60,915 nt of DNA from Chitinophagaceae bacterium (GTDB lineage: Bacteria > Bacteroidota > Bacteroidia > Chitinophagales > Chitinophagaceae): positions 1 through 60,915 of the forward strand of contig JANWIY010000167.1 of assembly GCA_025449645.1 (NCBI GenBank). The letters are read 5' to 3'. The notes under the pieces are model-generated. The model did not search any database. It was not told the DNA's origin and saw nothing but the letters and a program-made list of their open reading frames with translations. The position numbers were made by a program, and so were the translations under genes. Below are positions 26,565 through 33,531 of the stretch, one piece after another. Each line of letters starts with the position of its first letter. Within the stretch, counting starts at the first letter, position 1.

Positions 26565-27284
26565 TTGAAAGTACAGATTTTCATACCCTGTTTTATTGAC
26601 CAGCTTTTTCCTGAAACGGCGTTCAATATGGTCAAGGTGCTTGAAAAAGCCGGATGCTCTGTCGTTTACAATAAGGAACAAACCTGCTGCGGTCAGCCGG
26701 CATTCAATGCGGGCTTCTGGGAAGATGCCCGGGAAGTATGCGTCAAGTTCCTTCATGATTTTGAAGGAACTGATTATATTATTTCGCCAAGCGCTTCCTG
26801 CACGGGTTTTGTAAAAAACTACTATCCAAACCTTTTCCCTGATTCCTCCCATTATAAAGCGGTAAAACAAACGGCAAAACGCATCTAAGAATTCTCGGAC
26901 TTTCTGGTTAATATACTAAAAGTGGACCAGTTTCCCTCTGCGCTTTACGGAAAAGCGACCTATCATGATTCCTGTGCCGCCCTCAGGGAATGTAAAATAA
27001 AAATGGAGCCCAGAAAGCTACTGTCTCATGTGAAAGGCCTGGAACTCGTTGAAATGAAAGATGTGGAAACCTGTTGCGGATTCGGAGGAACTTTTGCCAT
27101 AAAGTTCGAATCTATTTCGCTTGCAATGGCAGATCAGAAAGTGCACCATGCCCTGGATACCGGTGCGGAATTTATGATTTCCACCGATATGTCCTGCCTC
27201 ATGCACCTGGATGGATATATACGGCACAAAGAACTTCCCATGAAAACCATGCATCTCGCCGACGTATTGGCACATGGCTGGTAA
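26565..27284 (+). pseudogene. LutA/GlpC-like cysteine-rich Fe-S oxidoreductase subunit, interrupted by an in-frame TAA
   Basis: Family: CCG-domain protein of lactate (LutA) or glycolate oxidation. The reading frame is continuous from the TTG at 26565 to 27284 except for TAA at 26886-26888 (codon 108). Downstream the same frame continues at once with EFSDFLVNIL, where family members usually have Tyr before the Glu, so a TAT/TAC to TAA change is the simplest reading. All cysteine motifs survive: TCCGQPAF and SASCTGF before the stop, YHDSCAALRE and TCCGFGGTF after it. lutB and lutC are not adjacent. Alternatives are a sequencing error, or a GTG restart at 26922 giving a 120-residue second half. 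Confidence 0.85.
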
Positions 27285-27327
27285 AAAAAGACCATCCCCC
27301 GTGCCAGAAAAGGCAGGCAGATGGTCT
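27283..27327 (-). terminator. Minus-strand terminator-like hairpin with no minus-strand gene ahead of it
   Basis: On the minus strand the 7-bp stem AGACCAT/ATGGTCT (27321-27327 with 27289-27295) encloses an inner TGCC/GGCA stem and is followed by seven Ts (plus-strand A-run at 27283-27289). The nearest upstream minus gene ends at 29405. On the plus strand it has no T-run. It may end a minus-strand small RNA from the structured region to its right. Confidence 0.5.
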
Positions 27328-27439
27328 GACCTTAAAACAACCTGTCGCAAACATTTAAGCCGGTAATAAGCGACTCATCTTCATTATACGTAAGGTTTTA
27401 AAAAAGGATGTTTCCGGTCCCTCCAAGATTGCATATTAT

Positions 27440-27560
27440 TTGTTAAAGACCTCAGGTTCCCGACGGAGAGAATTTCCGGGACCCAGCTTCCCGGGATTGA
27501 TACGGTAAACCTGAACCCTCGTCGCCTGACAGGGAACCTGAAATCCGCCCTGTCGGGTGG
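27440..27560. ncRNA. Candidate structured RNA between lutA-like pseudogene and EVE gene
   Basis: The 380-bp interval 27285-27664 has no credible protein frame but much pairing. Stem A: CAGGTTCCC (27453-27461) with GGGAACCTG (27532-27540), enclosing CGACG (27461-27465) with CGTCG (27520-27524) and an apical stem at 27474-27481/27489-27496 (core CCGGGA/TCCCGG). Stem B: CCTGACAGGG (27525-27534) with CCCTGTCGGG (27548-27557), 10 bp with one wobble. A and B share bases 27532-27534, so they compete at that point. AACCTGAA occurs twice (27508, 27535). No SRP, 6S, tmRNA, RNase P or common riboswitch core was recognised. Strand is uncertain. Confidence 0.4.
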
Positions 27561-27618
27561 ATGGCGTATTTTCTGAAAAATTTACAAGATGGGTTCTCAC
27601 GCGTATTCTTTGCCAGCC

Positions 27619-27626
27619 TACCTTTG
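27619..27626 (+). promoter_or_regulatory. -7 box ahead of the EVE gene
   Basis: TACCTTTG; transcription would start near 27630, placing the hairpin 27632-27650 at the very 5' end of the EVE mRNA. Confidence 0.35.
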
Positions 27627-27631
27627 GCCTG

Positions 27632-27660
27632 AATCAGACTGAATCTGATTTTTATTTATT
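27632..27660 (+). terminator. Terminator-like hairpin just before the EVE start codon
   Basis: Perfect 7-bp stem AATCAGA (27632-27638)/TCTGATT (27644-27650), loop CTGAA, followed by TTTATTTATT. It ends 5 nt before ATG 27665. It may end a plus-strand RNA from the structured region, or act as a 5' stability hairpin of the EVE mRNA. Confidence 0.45.
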
Positions 27661-27664
27661 CATT

Positions 27665-28075
27665 ATGGCCTACTGGCTCATCAAATCTGAACCGGAAGTG
27701 TACGGTTGGGACCAACTCGTGAAAGACCGGCAAACCCGGTGGGACGGCATTCGGAATTATGCTGCCCGCAACCACCTGCGGTCTATGAAAAAAGGCGATC
27801 AACTGTTTTTTTATCACAGCAACAAAGGGATGGAAATAGTCGGCATAGCTACAGTTTCCAGGGAGCCTTATGCCGATCCCACCACAACTGAAACAGCCTG
27901 GCTTACAGTTGATATAAAACCTTTAAAGAAATTGAAAACAGCCGTAAGCCTCGGTCAGATCAAAAAAGAAAAAAAATTATCCGGGATGGCGCTCGTCAGG
28001 ATTGGCCGTCTGTCTGTACAACCTGTTACGGAAGAAGAGTGGAACCTCGTCATGAAAATGGGGGGTATGGAATAA
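27665..28075 (+). CDS. EVE domain protein
   Basis: Small cytosolic PUA-like/YTH-related domain protein thought to bind modified nucleobases in DNA or RNA. The family start MAYWLIKSEPEVYGWDQL is clear, followed by TRWDGIRNYAARNHLRSM, GDQLFFYHSN and VGIATVSREPYADPT. 136 residues is a stand-alone EVE protein with no nuclease fused. ATG 27665 is chosen; an extension to 27557 lacks similarity. Its TAA overlaps the ATG of the next gene by one base (TAATG), so the pair is translationally coupled. Confidence 0.93.
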   Translation: MAYWLIKSEPEVYGWDQLVKDRQTRWDGIRNYAARNHLRSMKKGDQLFFYHSNKGMEIVGIATVSREPYADPTTTETAWLTVDIKPLKKLKTAVSLGQIKKEKKLSGMALVRIGRLSVQPVTEEEWNLVMKMGGME

Positions 28076-29412
28076 TGGTTAATATGCGAATCAAAAAGAT
28101 TGCTGCTTTCCTTATCGTGTTTCTTGTCATGGCCAGGAAATCCCCCGCGCAGCCCAATAGCGAATTGAAGGAATTAAAGGCTTTTGCCGACTCGGGGAAA
28201 TCACACGTTTTTGATTCCTCCCAACGGCAAATCATTTACATGCCCGGCGACAATCTGCATTATCTGTATCCGTTGTATCAATTGCTTGGTGCCGAAAATA
28301 AATTCAGGAAAGAATTATCAGACCCCGTTTATTATGACATGTTAAGCCGCGCTGTTGCGCGCGCCGGCGATTATGCAGCAGCCCTCGAATATGAACAGAT
28401 GACGGACACCACCCAGGTTTCTGAAGTGGAAAGAAGGCAGATATTCAAAAGTATCCAGGGTCTGGGGAATATTAAACATGCTGACGCGCGACGATACATT
28501 GGTTTTATCGCACCGGGGTACCGGGTTATTATGCTGAACGAAGCGTATGGCAAGCCCCAGCACCGTGCTTTTGCTATTTCTCTTCTGGATGAATTGTACA
28601 AAAAAGGGTTCCGTTATCTCGCAATGGAAATGCTGAATCCGGGACCCGATCAGGAACTGAGCAAGCTCACATATAAAACAGGCCTTGCTGCCACCGAGCC
28701 CGTCGCCGGGGAGATGGTTAGGATTGCCCTGGATATCGGTTTTAAACTTGTAGCTTATGATGACCCGGATGCAGCGAAGCATACAGCGCGCGAAAGAGAT
28801 TCCATTGAGGCGTCCGGCCTCTTTCAGATTTTGAAGGAAGACAGCACCGCGAGAATTTTTGTTTATGCAGGCTATGGGCATATTGCAGAGAAAAGCAGCT
28901 CAGAGAAGTTTGTTCCTATGGCCATGGCTTTTAAAAGAATATCCGGTATTGATCCCCTCACGATCGACCAGACCGACATGTGCGAGAAAAGCAATTTTGG
29001 ATTCGGAAGGGTTTTCTATGAAACCTATCTCCAAAAATATTCGATCAGCACGCCTTCCATCGCGCTTGCAGATGACGAACCGGTCAATGTAACGGGCAGT
29101 GATCTTTACGACCTTACGGTAATTCAACCGAGGACAGTGTTCCGCGATTTCCGGCCGACCTGGCTCAATCTGGACAACAGGAAACAACCTGTGTATATAA
29201 AATCTGCTGACAAAAATACTTTCCTCGTACAGGCCTATTACCAGTATGAATCCTTCAACAGCAGGCCCGGTCAGGTGGTTCCTGCAGATCAGACCTACCT
29301 TCAGACCGCCAAGGGAAATTATTTACTATACCTGCGGCGTGGTAAATACATTGTAATGTTCCGTGACATTCAGTATAAAACGCTGTATACGCAGCACGTT
29401 GAAGTCAACTAA
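28075..29412 (+). CDS. Exported protein with ChaN/EreA/TIKI-like core, function unknown
   Basis: A signal peptide (MRIKKIAAFLIVFLVMA, ending near PAQ) directs export. Residues about 140-300 resemble the ChaN/erythromycin-esterase/TIKI superfamily: NEAYGKPQHRAFAISLLDEL, then GFRYLAMEML, a substrate loop, and RIFVYAGYGHIAE, which contain the superfamily Glu and His positions. The C-terminal 100 residues look like a beta domain. Heme binding, esterase or peptidase activity are all possible and none is shown. ATG 28084 is the alternative start. It overlaps the convergent dehydrogenase gene by 8 bp. Confidence 0.8.
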   Translation: MVNMRIKKIAAFLIVFLVMARKSPAQPNSELKELKAFADSGKSHVFDSSQRQIIYMPGDNLHYLYPLYQLLGAENKFRKELSDPVYYDMLSRAVARAGDYAAALEYEQMTDTTQVSEVERRQIFKSIQGLGNIKHADARRYIGFIAPGYRVIMLNEAYGKPQHRAFAISLLDELYKKGFRYLAMEMLNPGPDQELSKLTYKTGLAATEPVAGEMVRIALDIGFKLVAYDDPDAAKHTARERDSIEASGLFQILKEDSTARIFVYAGYGHIAEKSSSEKFVPMAMAFKRISGIDPLTIDQTDMCEKSNFGFGRVFYETYLQKYSISTPSIALADDEPVNVTGSDLYDLTVIQPRTVFRDFRPTWLNLDNRKQPVYIKSADKNTFLVQAYYQYESFNSRPGQVVPADQTYLQTAKGNYLLYLRRGKYIVMFRDIQYKTLYTQHVEVN

Positions 29413-30679
29413 CAGTTTCGTGGAACCGAATTTCATGGCTTTCCAATTCTTTCAGCACCGGCCGATAGATTTCTGGCCTGACCGGTATATGCAATCCACG
29501 TAGCTCAATCTTATTTTCAAGAATTAGCCTGGCTGCGATACCAAGGGGAAGACCCACAGTTTTGGCCATCGCAGTTTGTCTGCTGTTTTCCCCTTTGACC
29601 ATTAAGCTGCTTTTCACTGAATATTTTTTTTGCCCGTGGGTATAACCCAACTCATGAATCATAATAATCAGGTCTTTGTCACGCTCCTGCATTTGCCATT
29701 TGGATTCGATGAGAGATTGGAGAACATCCGCTGAAGTAGCAGCACCCTCTGGCAGCAAAACATCTTCGAACAGCCCGAGAAAATCAAAAAGTGGCTTGTT
29801 GAAAGCATTGACATAAGGCCTTAAATCCATACTCCACTGCATGATTGTCTTGACAGATGAGCCAAGAAGCTGGAGATCATCCGTTAATTTTGCTGCTACG
29901 ATATCTTTCCAGGCCCTGCAAAAATCAGGATGCCGGAGCGTAGTCCTTAGAAAAGTCACCGCATCCTCCAGCCCGTACACGGAAATATATTCCAGTGAAT
30001 CCCTGTTGGGATACCAGGCATAGGTTGCGCCAAGCCCGTCCTTAACAGTACCTGGGTTTTCAAAAATATGCTGGTAGGGGATCCGGCGAACTTTGTTTAG
30101 CTCCCTAAAAACCGCTCCCGCCGATCCAGCCCGGACCACGTTCCTGGAGTTCCAGCTGATTTTATAATGCCATGGATTATCGTCGCTCTCCGGGGCAATT
30201 AAACCTCCGGCATGCGATATGAAATATGATATTTCCCCTCCTTCAGTCCGGATGCGGTCAATTATAGACATTGCACTCATATGATCAATGCCCGGATCAA
30301 GACCCATTTCACCCAGAAATAAAAGTCCTTTTCTTTCTATTTCCGGTTGAAGTAACCTGATATTTTCATCTATATATGAAGCAGTTAAGAGATTTTTTGA
30401 TTTAACCACACAGCTTCGGGCAACCAATATATGGAGTGCTGGAGGCAGAAGAGAGATAACCAGGTCGGATTTCTCAATAAGCGGGTCCCGCTCAAATTCA
30501 TTTTGTGCATTTGCCTGAACCGGGCAGACACCTGTTAGGCCTGCCAGTTTTTTATGCAGCATGTCCGGGTTGTTATCTGCAACGGAAATGGTCCATTGAT
30601 TCCTGAGGCAGATCCCTGAAAGATAATCAATCAGACAGGTAGCTGATTTTCCCGCACCGAAAAGCAGGATATTTTTCAT
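29405..30679 (-). CDS. Saccharopine dehydrogenase family protein (LYS9-like)
   Basis: NAD(P)-dependent oxidoreductase of the saccharopine dehydrogenase C-terminal/LYS9 family. Rossmann start NILLFGAGKSATCLIDYLS at residues 4-22, followed by LVISLLPPALHILVA, the family segment GEMGLDPGIDHMSAM, and a C-terminal domain with VKSSLMVKGENSRQTAMAKTVGLPLGIAA. 424 residues from ATG 30679. Could take part in lysine degradation by way of saccharopine; a polyamine-related role is an alternative. Partner genes are not adjacent. Confidence 0.88.
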   Translation of the reverse strand: MKNILLFGAGKSATCLIDYLSGICLRNQWTISVADNNPDMLHKKLAGLTGVCPVQANAQNEFERDPLIEKSDLVISLLPPALHILVARSCVVKSKNLLTASYIDENIRLLQPEIERKGLLFLGEMGLDPGIDHMSAMSIIDRIRTEGGEISYFISHAGGLIAPESDDNPWHYKISWNSRNVVRAGSAGAVFRELNKVRRIPYQHIFENPGTVKDGLGATYAWYPNRDSLEYISVYGLEDAVTFLRTTLRHPDFCRAWKDIVAAKLTDDLQLLGSSVKTIMQWSMDLRPYVNAFNKPLFDFLGLFEDVLLPEGAATSADVLQSLIESKWQMQERDKDLIIMIHELGYTHGQKKYSVKSSLMVKGENSRQTAMAKTVGLPLGIAARLILENKIELRGLHIPVRPEIYRPVLKELESHEIRFHETVS

Positions 30680-30702
30680 GATCAATGATAAACCATTTCA
30701 AC

Positions 30703-30735
30703 CAAAAAAAACAGCCCAACCCGGAGGTTGGACTG
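30703..30735 (-). terminator. Terminator of the 104-aa exported protein gene
   Basis: Minus-strand stem of 10 positions with one mismatch (30726-30735 with 30712-30721, loop of 4) followed by a T-run (plus-strand As at 30703-30711). Confidence 0.8.
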
Positions 30736-30767
30736 ATTTTGGTTTTCACCATCCTTTCTGCATTATT

Positions 30768-31082
30768 TTATTCGGCCAATTTGATTTCCCCGAGATCGAC
30801 GCGTTCCCCTTCAGAAACCAATACATTTTTTTCCACAGATCCCGAATTGGGTTCCTTCATGGCAAATATCACTTTCCACACACCAGGCTGAACACGCATT
30901 CCGAAGTGCCCGTCGTTGCTGACAGCCTTTACCGAATCATTTCCCCTGACTGCCACTACAGAGGGCGTAAAATTCGACGGATAAACGCTACCCTCAATCG
31001 ATCCGCTGTGAATGACCCGTTCAGCATGAATTCCAATAATGACTACGATGATTATGCAGAGCTCCAATAATCCCCTTCTCAT
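30768..31082 (-). CDS. Small exported or anchored protein with carboxypeptidase-regulatory-like fold
   Basis: 104 residues: N-terminal hydrophobic segment (LELCIIIVVIIGI) as a signal or anchor, then SGSIEGSVYPSNFTPSVVAV, DGHFGMRVQPGVWKVIFAM and ERVDLGEIKLAE. This is the strand pattern of a CarboxypepD_reg/B-like domain, such as those at the N-terminus of Bacteroidota outer-membrane receptors, here alone. No catalytic role expected. Monocistronic, with its own terminator. Confidence 0.75.
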   Translation of the reverse strand: MRRGLLELCIIIVVIIGIHAERVIHSGSIEGSVYPSNFTPSVVAVRGNDSVKAVSNDGHFGMRVQPGVWKVIFAMKEPNSGSVEKNVLVSEGERVDLGEIKLAE

Positions 31083-31244
31083 CTGATTAAATTGAACTGT
31101 TTCTGATAAACCTGAAAATTTTCTAAATAAAATCTAAGCCAGTCTTTGGAGTTACACAGGATGTGATTACGGATATATTACTTTTCAACTTTTATGCCAA
31201 GGAAAAATTACGTGGAAAAAAATCAGGTAACAAGTGGTTAAGCT

Positions 31245-32384
31245 TCACAAATTGGAATAGGACAAATCAATTTGCTGTGCATCAGCAATCGTTAGGCGAC
31301 AGGAGATTTTCACACCCCGCGGGCATTTGGGTGCTTCAGCGGTAACGGTTGTCCCGGAAGCAAGATTATGAAAACTGATGTTTTCAGTTTTAAAGATTTT
31401 ATTATTTCGCTGAATATAGTCAACCGCCACAACCACAAGGTCCATCGTCACTCCGGACCGGTTGGTAACTATCAGCGGAACCTCGGAAATTCCGCCCAAT
31501 ACACCTACTTTGTATTTTCCTGCTGTTATGATAAGGTAATCTGAGGGATCAGCTTTTATTTTTGCTGCCAGCGTGTTGTTCTTCTTCTCTGTTGCCTGCT
31601 GGTTTGCGGCTGAATCTGAAACTTTTAATACGGGAATCTGGATGGCAGCCAGATGTTGCGAATCTTTTTTTGCAAAGGGTATGGGCCCTGTTTTCTTTTT
31701 ATTTTTTAAACCTGCTGTAATAATCATTTCCGGATGGTTGCCGGCATCCCGGGGTTTTAAGCCCTGATCTGGTCCCGTACCCGTAACCGATTCAGGCTGC
31801 AACTGATTTGTCCGGAGCCGGGTTTGCAATTTCCTGGGCCGGACAGGAGTTTGGGTAGAAATTGCATTTGCTGAGTAAAAAATTCTACGATTTGAGATAA
31901 AAAATCCTGTCATCATACCAGCCAGGAACATCAGAAGGACGCTAAAAATGAGCAGGCTTTTCCCGGTGGAACGTTTAGGCCTCACCGTGATCTTATTTTC
32001 ATCAGGCAGCCTTATAGGTTCCTCCCAATCTATTCTAAAGCCTTCGGGCTTCTGGGATACTGAAACAACGCCGGAAAGCCTTTTTTCAAGGGCAGGGTGG
32101 TTTACGTAAACCGATTGATTGGGCAAAATAATACGCGGTGGGCTAATGGCTGCCTCCCTTTTGGCGGTTTCCGAATCAGGTCTTTTAAAAAAGCGATCGT
32201 ATGGCTGTTCCGGAACAGCAGGGGCAAAGGAGGTGAATTCAGTGATTTCGCCTGGATAACGCCAGGCAGCGCTTTTTCCTTCAATCCATACGAGATCGTA
32301 GGATTTGAGGGACATGCGTTTGATCTCTTCAATAGTGAATGGTCCCGTTTGTTTATTGTTACGCAACAATAAATAAGTACTCAT
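31245..32384 (-). CDS. GYF_2-domain membrane protein, function unknown
   Basis: Residues 3-47 are a GYF_2-type domain (YLLLRNNKQTGPFTIEEIKR, then VWIEGKSAAWRYPGEI), often a cytosolic peptide-binding module. A linker follows, one TM at about 143-163 (LLIFSVLLMFLAGMMTGFFI), a Pro/Lys/Thr-rich linker, and a periplasmic beta-like end of about 110 residues (GKYKVGVLGGISEVPLIVTN). So it may read an intracellular partner and report to the envelope; that is inference. A well-formed promoter precedes it. The 160-bp gap 31083-31244 holds nothing I can name. Confidence 0.8.
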   Translation of the reverse strand: MSTYLLLRNNKQTGPFTIEEIKRMSLKSYDLVWIEGKSAAWRYPGEITEFTSFAPAVPEQPYDRFFKRPDSETAKREAAISPPRIILPNQSVYVNHPALEKRLSGVVSVSQKPEGFRIDWEEPIRLPDENKITVRPKRSTGKSLLIFSVLLMFLAGMMTGFFISNRRIFYSANAISTQTPVRPRKLQTRLRTNQLQPESVTGTGPDQGLKPRDAGNHPEMIITAGLKNKKKTGPIPFAKKDSQHLAAIQIPVLKVSDSAANQQATEKKNNTLAAKIKADPSDYLIITAGKYKVGVLGGISEVPLIVTNRSGVTMDLVVVAVDYIQRNNKIFKTENISFHNLASGTTVTAEAPKCPRGVKISCRLTIADAQQIDLSYSNL

Positions 32385-32429
32385 ATTCCAGCTTAAGAAA
32401 AGTTAAGGGGCGACAATCCAACGTCCAGT

Positions 32430-32459
32430 CAAAAATACCTAATTTTTTTGTGAAGGCAA
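32430..32459 (-). promoter_or_regulatory. Bacteroidota-type promoter of the GYF_2 protein gene
   Basis: On the minus strand TTG (32459..32457), a 19-nt spacer, and TATTTTTG (32437..32430). Predicted leader about 40 nt to ATG 32384. Confidence 0.6.
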
Positions 32460-32487
32460 CGTTATAACGCCTGGGGCGCAGGGTTAC

Positions 32488-33441
32488 CTAGTAATAAAAG
32501 GGATGAAACCGGAAACCCTTCAGCCCGCTCCATTCCAGAGTTGGGGCTGGTATTTTTGAAACCCGCGTCAGGTACGCCGCCGTATTAAAAGGGGCCGAAG
32601 AGGTTGGTATCCGGAAAAGGTCTGCATCGGGCGAAAAATAAAACTGCCTGTACCTGGGAAAGGAGGGTATTTTAACGCCATTGACGGAATCCGGGTTTGA
32701 TCTGGCACCAATCATACCCTCAGCGCCATATCCCAGGTTCATGTTGAGCCAGCAGGGATAATCCGTTTTTGAAGGGAGAAAGGAAGCCACGTTGAAAGAT
32801 AGCCAGTAGGTCTGACCGTTATAATCCTTGATCATTCTCGAAATCAGGTTTTTTCCCAGCTCGGAAGGATAGTACTGGGCGTAAATGGTTGTATGAAAAG
32901 AGAACTTCAGCGAGATGCGTTGCTGATTCCATACTTTTTGCTGGGCAGCAAAGAGGGCTGTGCCAAATAAATTGGCCAACATATCGCCTTTTGAGAAGCC
33001 CCATTTGGAAGAAAATCCATCCAATATTTCAATGATGGACATATAGCTGATTGCGGTTACCGATCCGATGGCAATGGAAGCATCATTTTTCACCCCGCAC
33101 CATCGCATGAGGTCATATTGTATTGTGCCAATATTGTAAGCAGTCGTTGCATGTCCTGCTTTATCCATCTGAAGCCATTCTTCATTGTCATTAAAAAAAT
33201 GAAACCGGCTTCTTGGATGTTTGCGGTACCATAAAAAATACAGGCCAGCAGAGATCGCCACGCCACTCGCCAGTTCGGTTATGATTACGGTACGCATCCT
33301 GCCTGAATTATATTCGGATGCCGGTGGCAAAAAATCGCTCTGGGCCCGCGAATGCTGAAAATCAAATACAAAAACCATTAAAAAACTGATACGCAAAAGC
33401 GCATTCCCAACGATGCATCTGGATAAGAAATATGCCTTCAA
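32488..33441 (-). CDS. DUF2279 (YfiM-like) exported or outer-membrane protein
   Basis: 317 residues with an N-terminal hydrophobic export segment ending near SRAQ. The central DUF2279 pattern is visible: DNEEWLQMDKAGHATTAYNIG and IEILDGFSSKWGFSKGDMLANLFG, resembling YfiM-type lipoproteins with their conserved His-Asp/Glu features and small-residue helices. The C-terminal half is rich in aromatic residues and beta-like. Function unknown, envelope-located. The gene ahead is divergent pgm. Confidence 0.82.
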   Translation of the reverse strand: MKAYFLSRCIVGNALLRISFLMVFVFDFQHSRAQSDFLPPASEYNSGRMRTVIITELASGVAISAGLYFLWYRKHPRSRFHFFNDNEEWLQMDKAGHATTAYNIGTIQYDLMRWCGVKNDASIAIGSVTAISYMSIIEILDGFSSKWGFSKGDMLANLFGTALFAAQQKVWNQQRISLKFSFHTTIYAQYYPSELGKNLISRMIKDYNGQTYWLSFNVASFLPSKTDYPCWLNMNLGYGAEGMIGARSNPDSVNGVKIPSFPRYRQFYFSPDADLFRIPTSSAPFNTAAYLTRVSKIPAPTLEWSGLKGFRFHPFYY

Positions 33442-33531
33442 TCAGCAATGAATTTTAGCCGGTACCAATGGAAATGAGATTTTGTTTCGTACAAAAATCA
33501 ATACCTTAGGTTCAAATTTAAAGCAAGTTTT

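Noticed and set aside
27440-27560. 6S, SRP or RNase P RNA
   Set aside because: The outer pairing encloses only 88 nt, there is no SRP GGAAG/AGCAGCC apex, and no RNase P consensus blocks were found.
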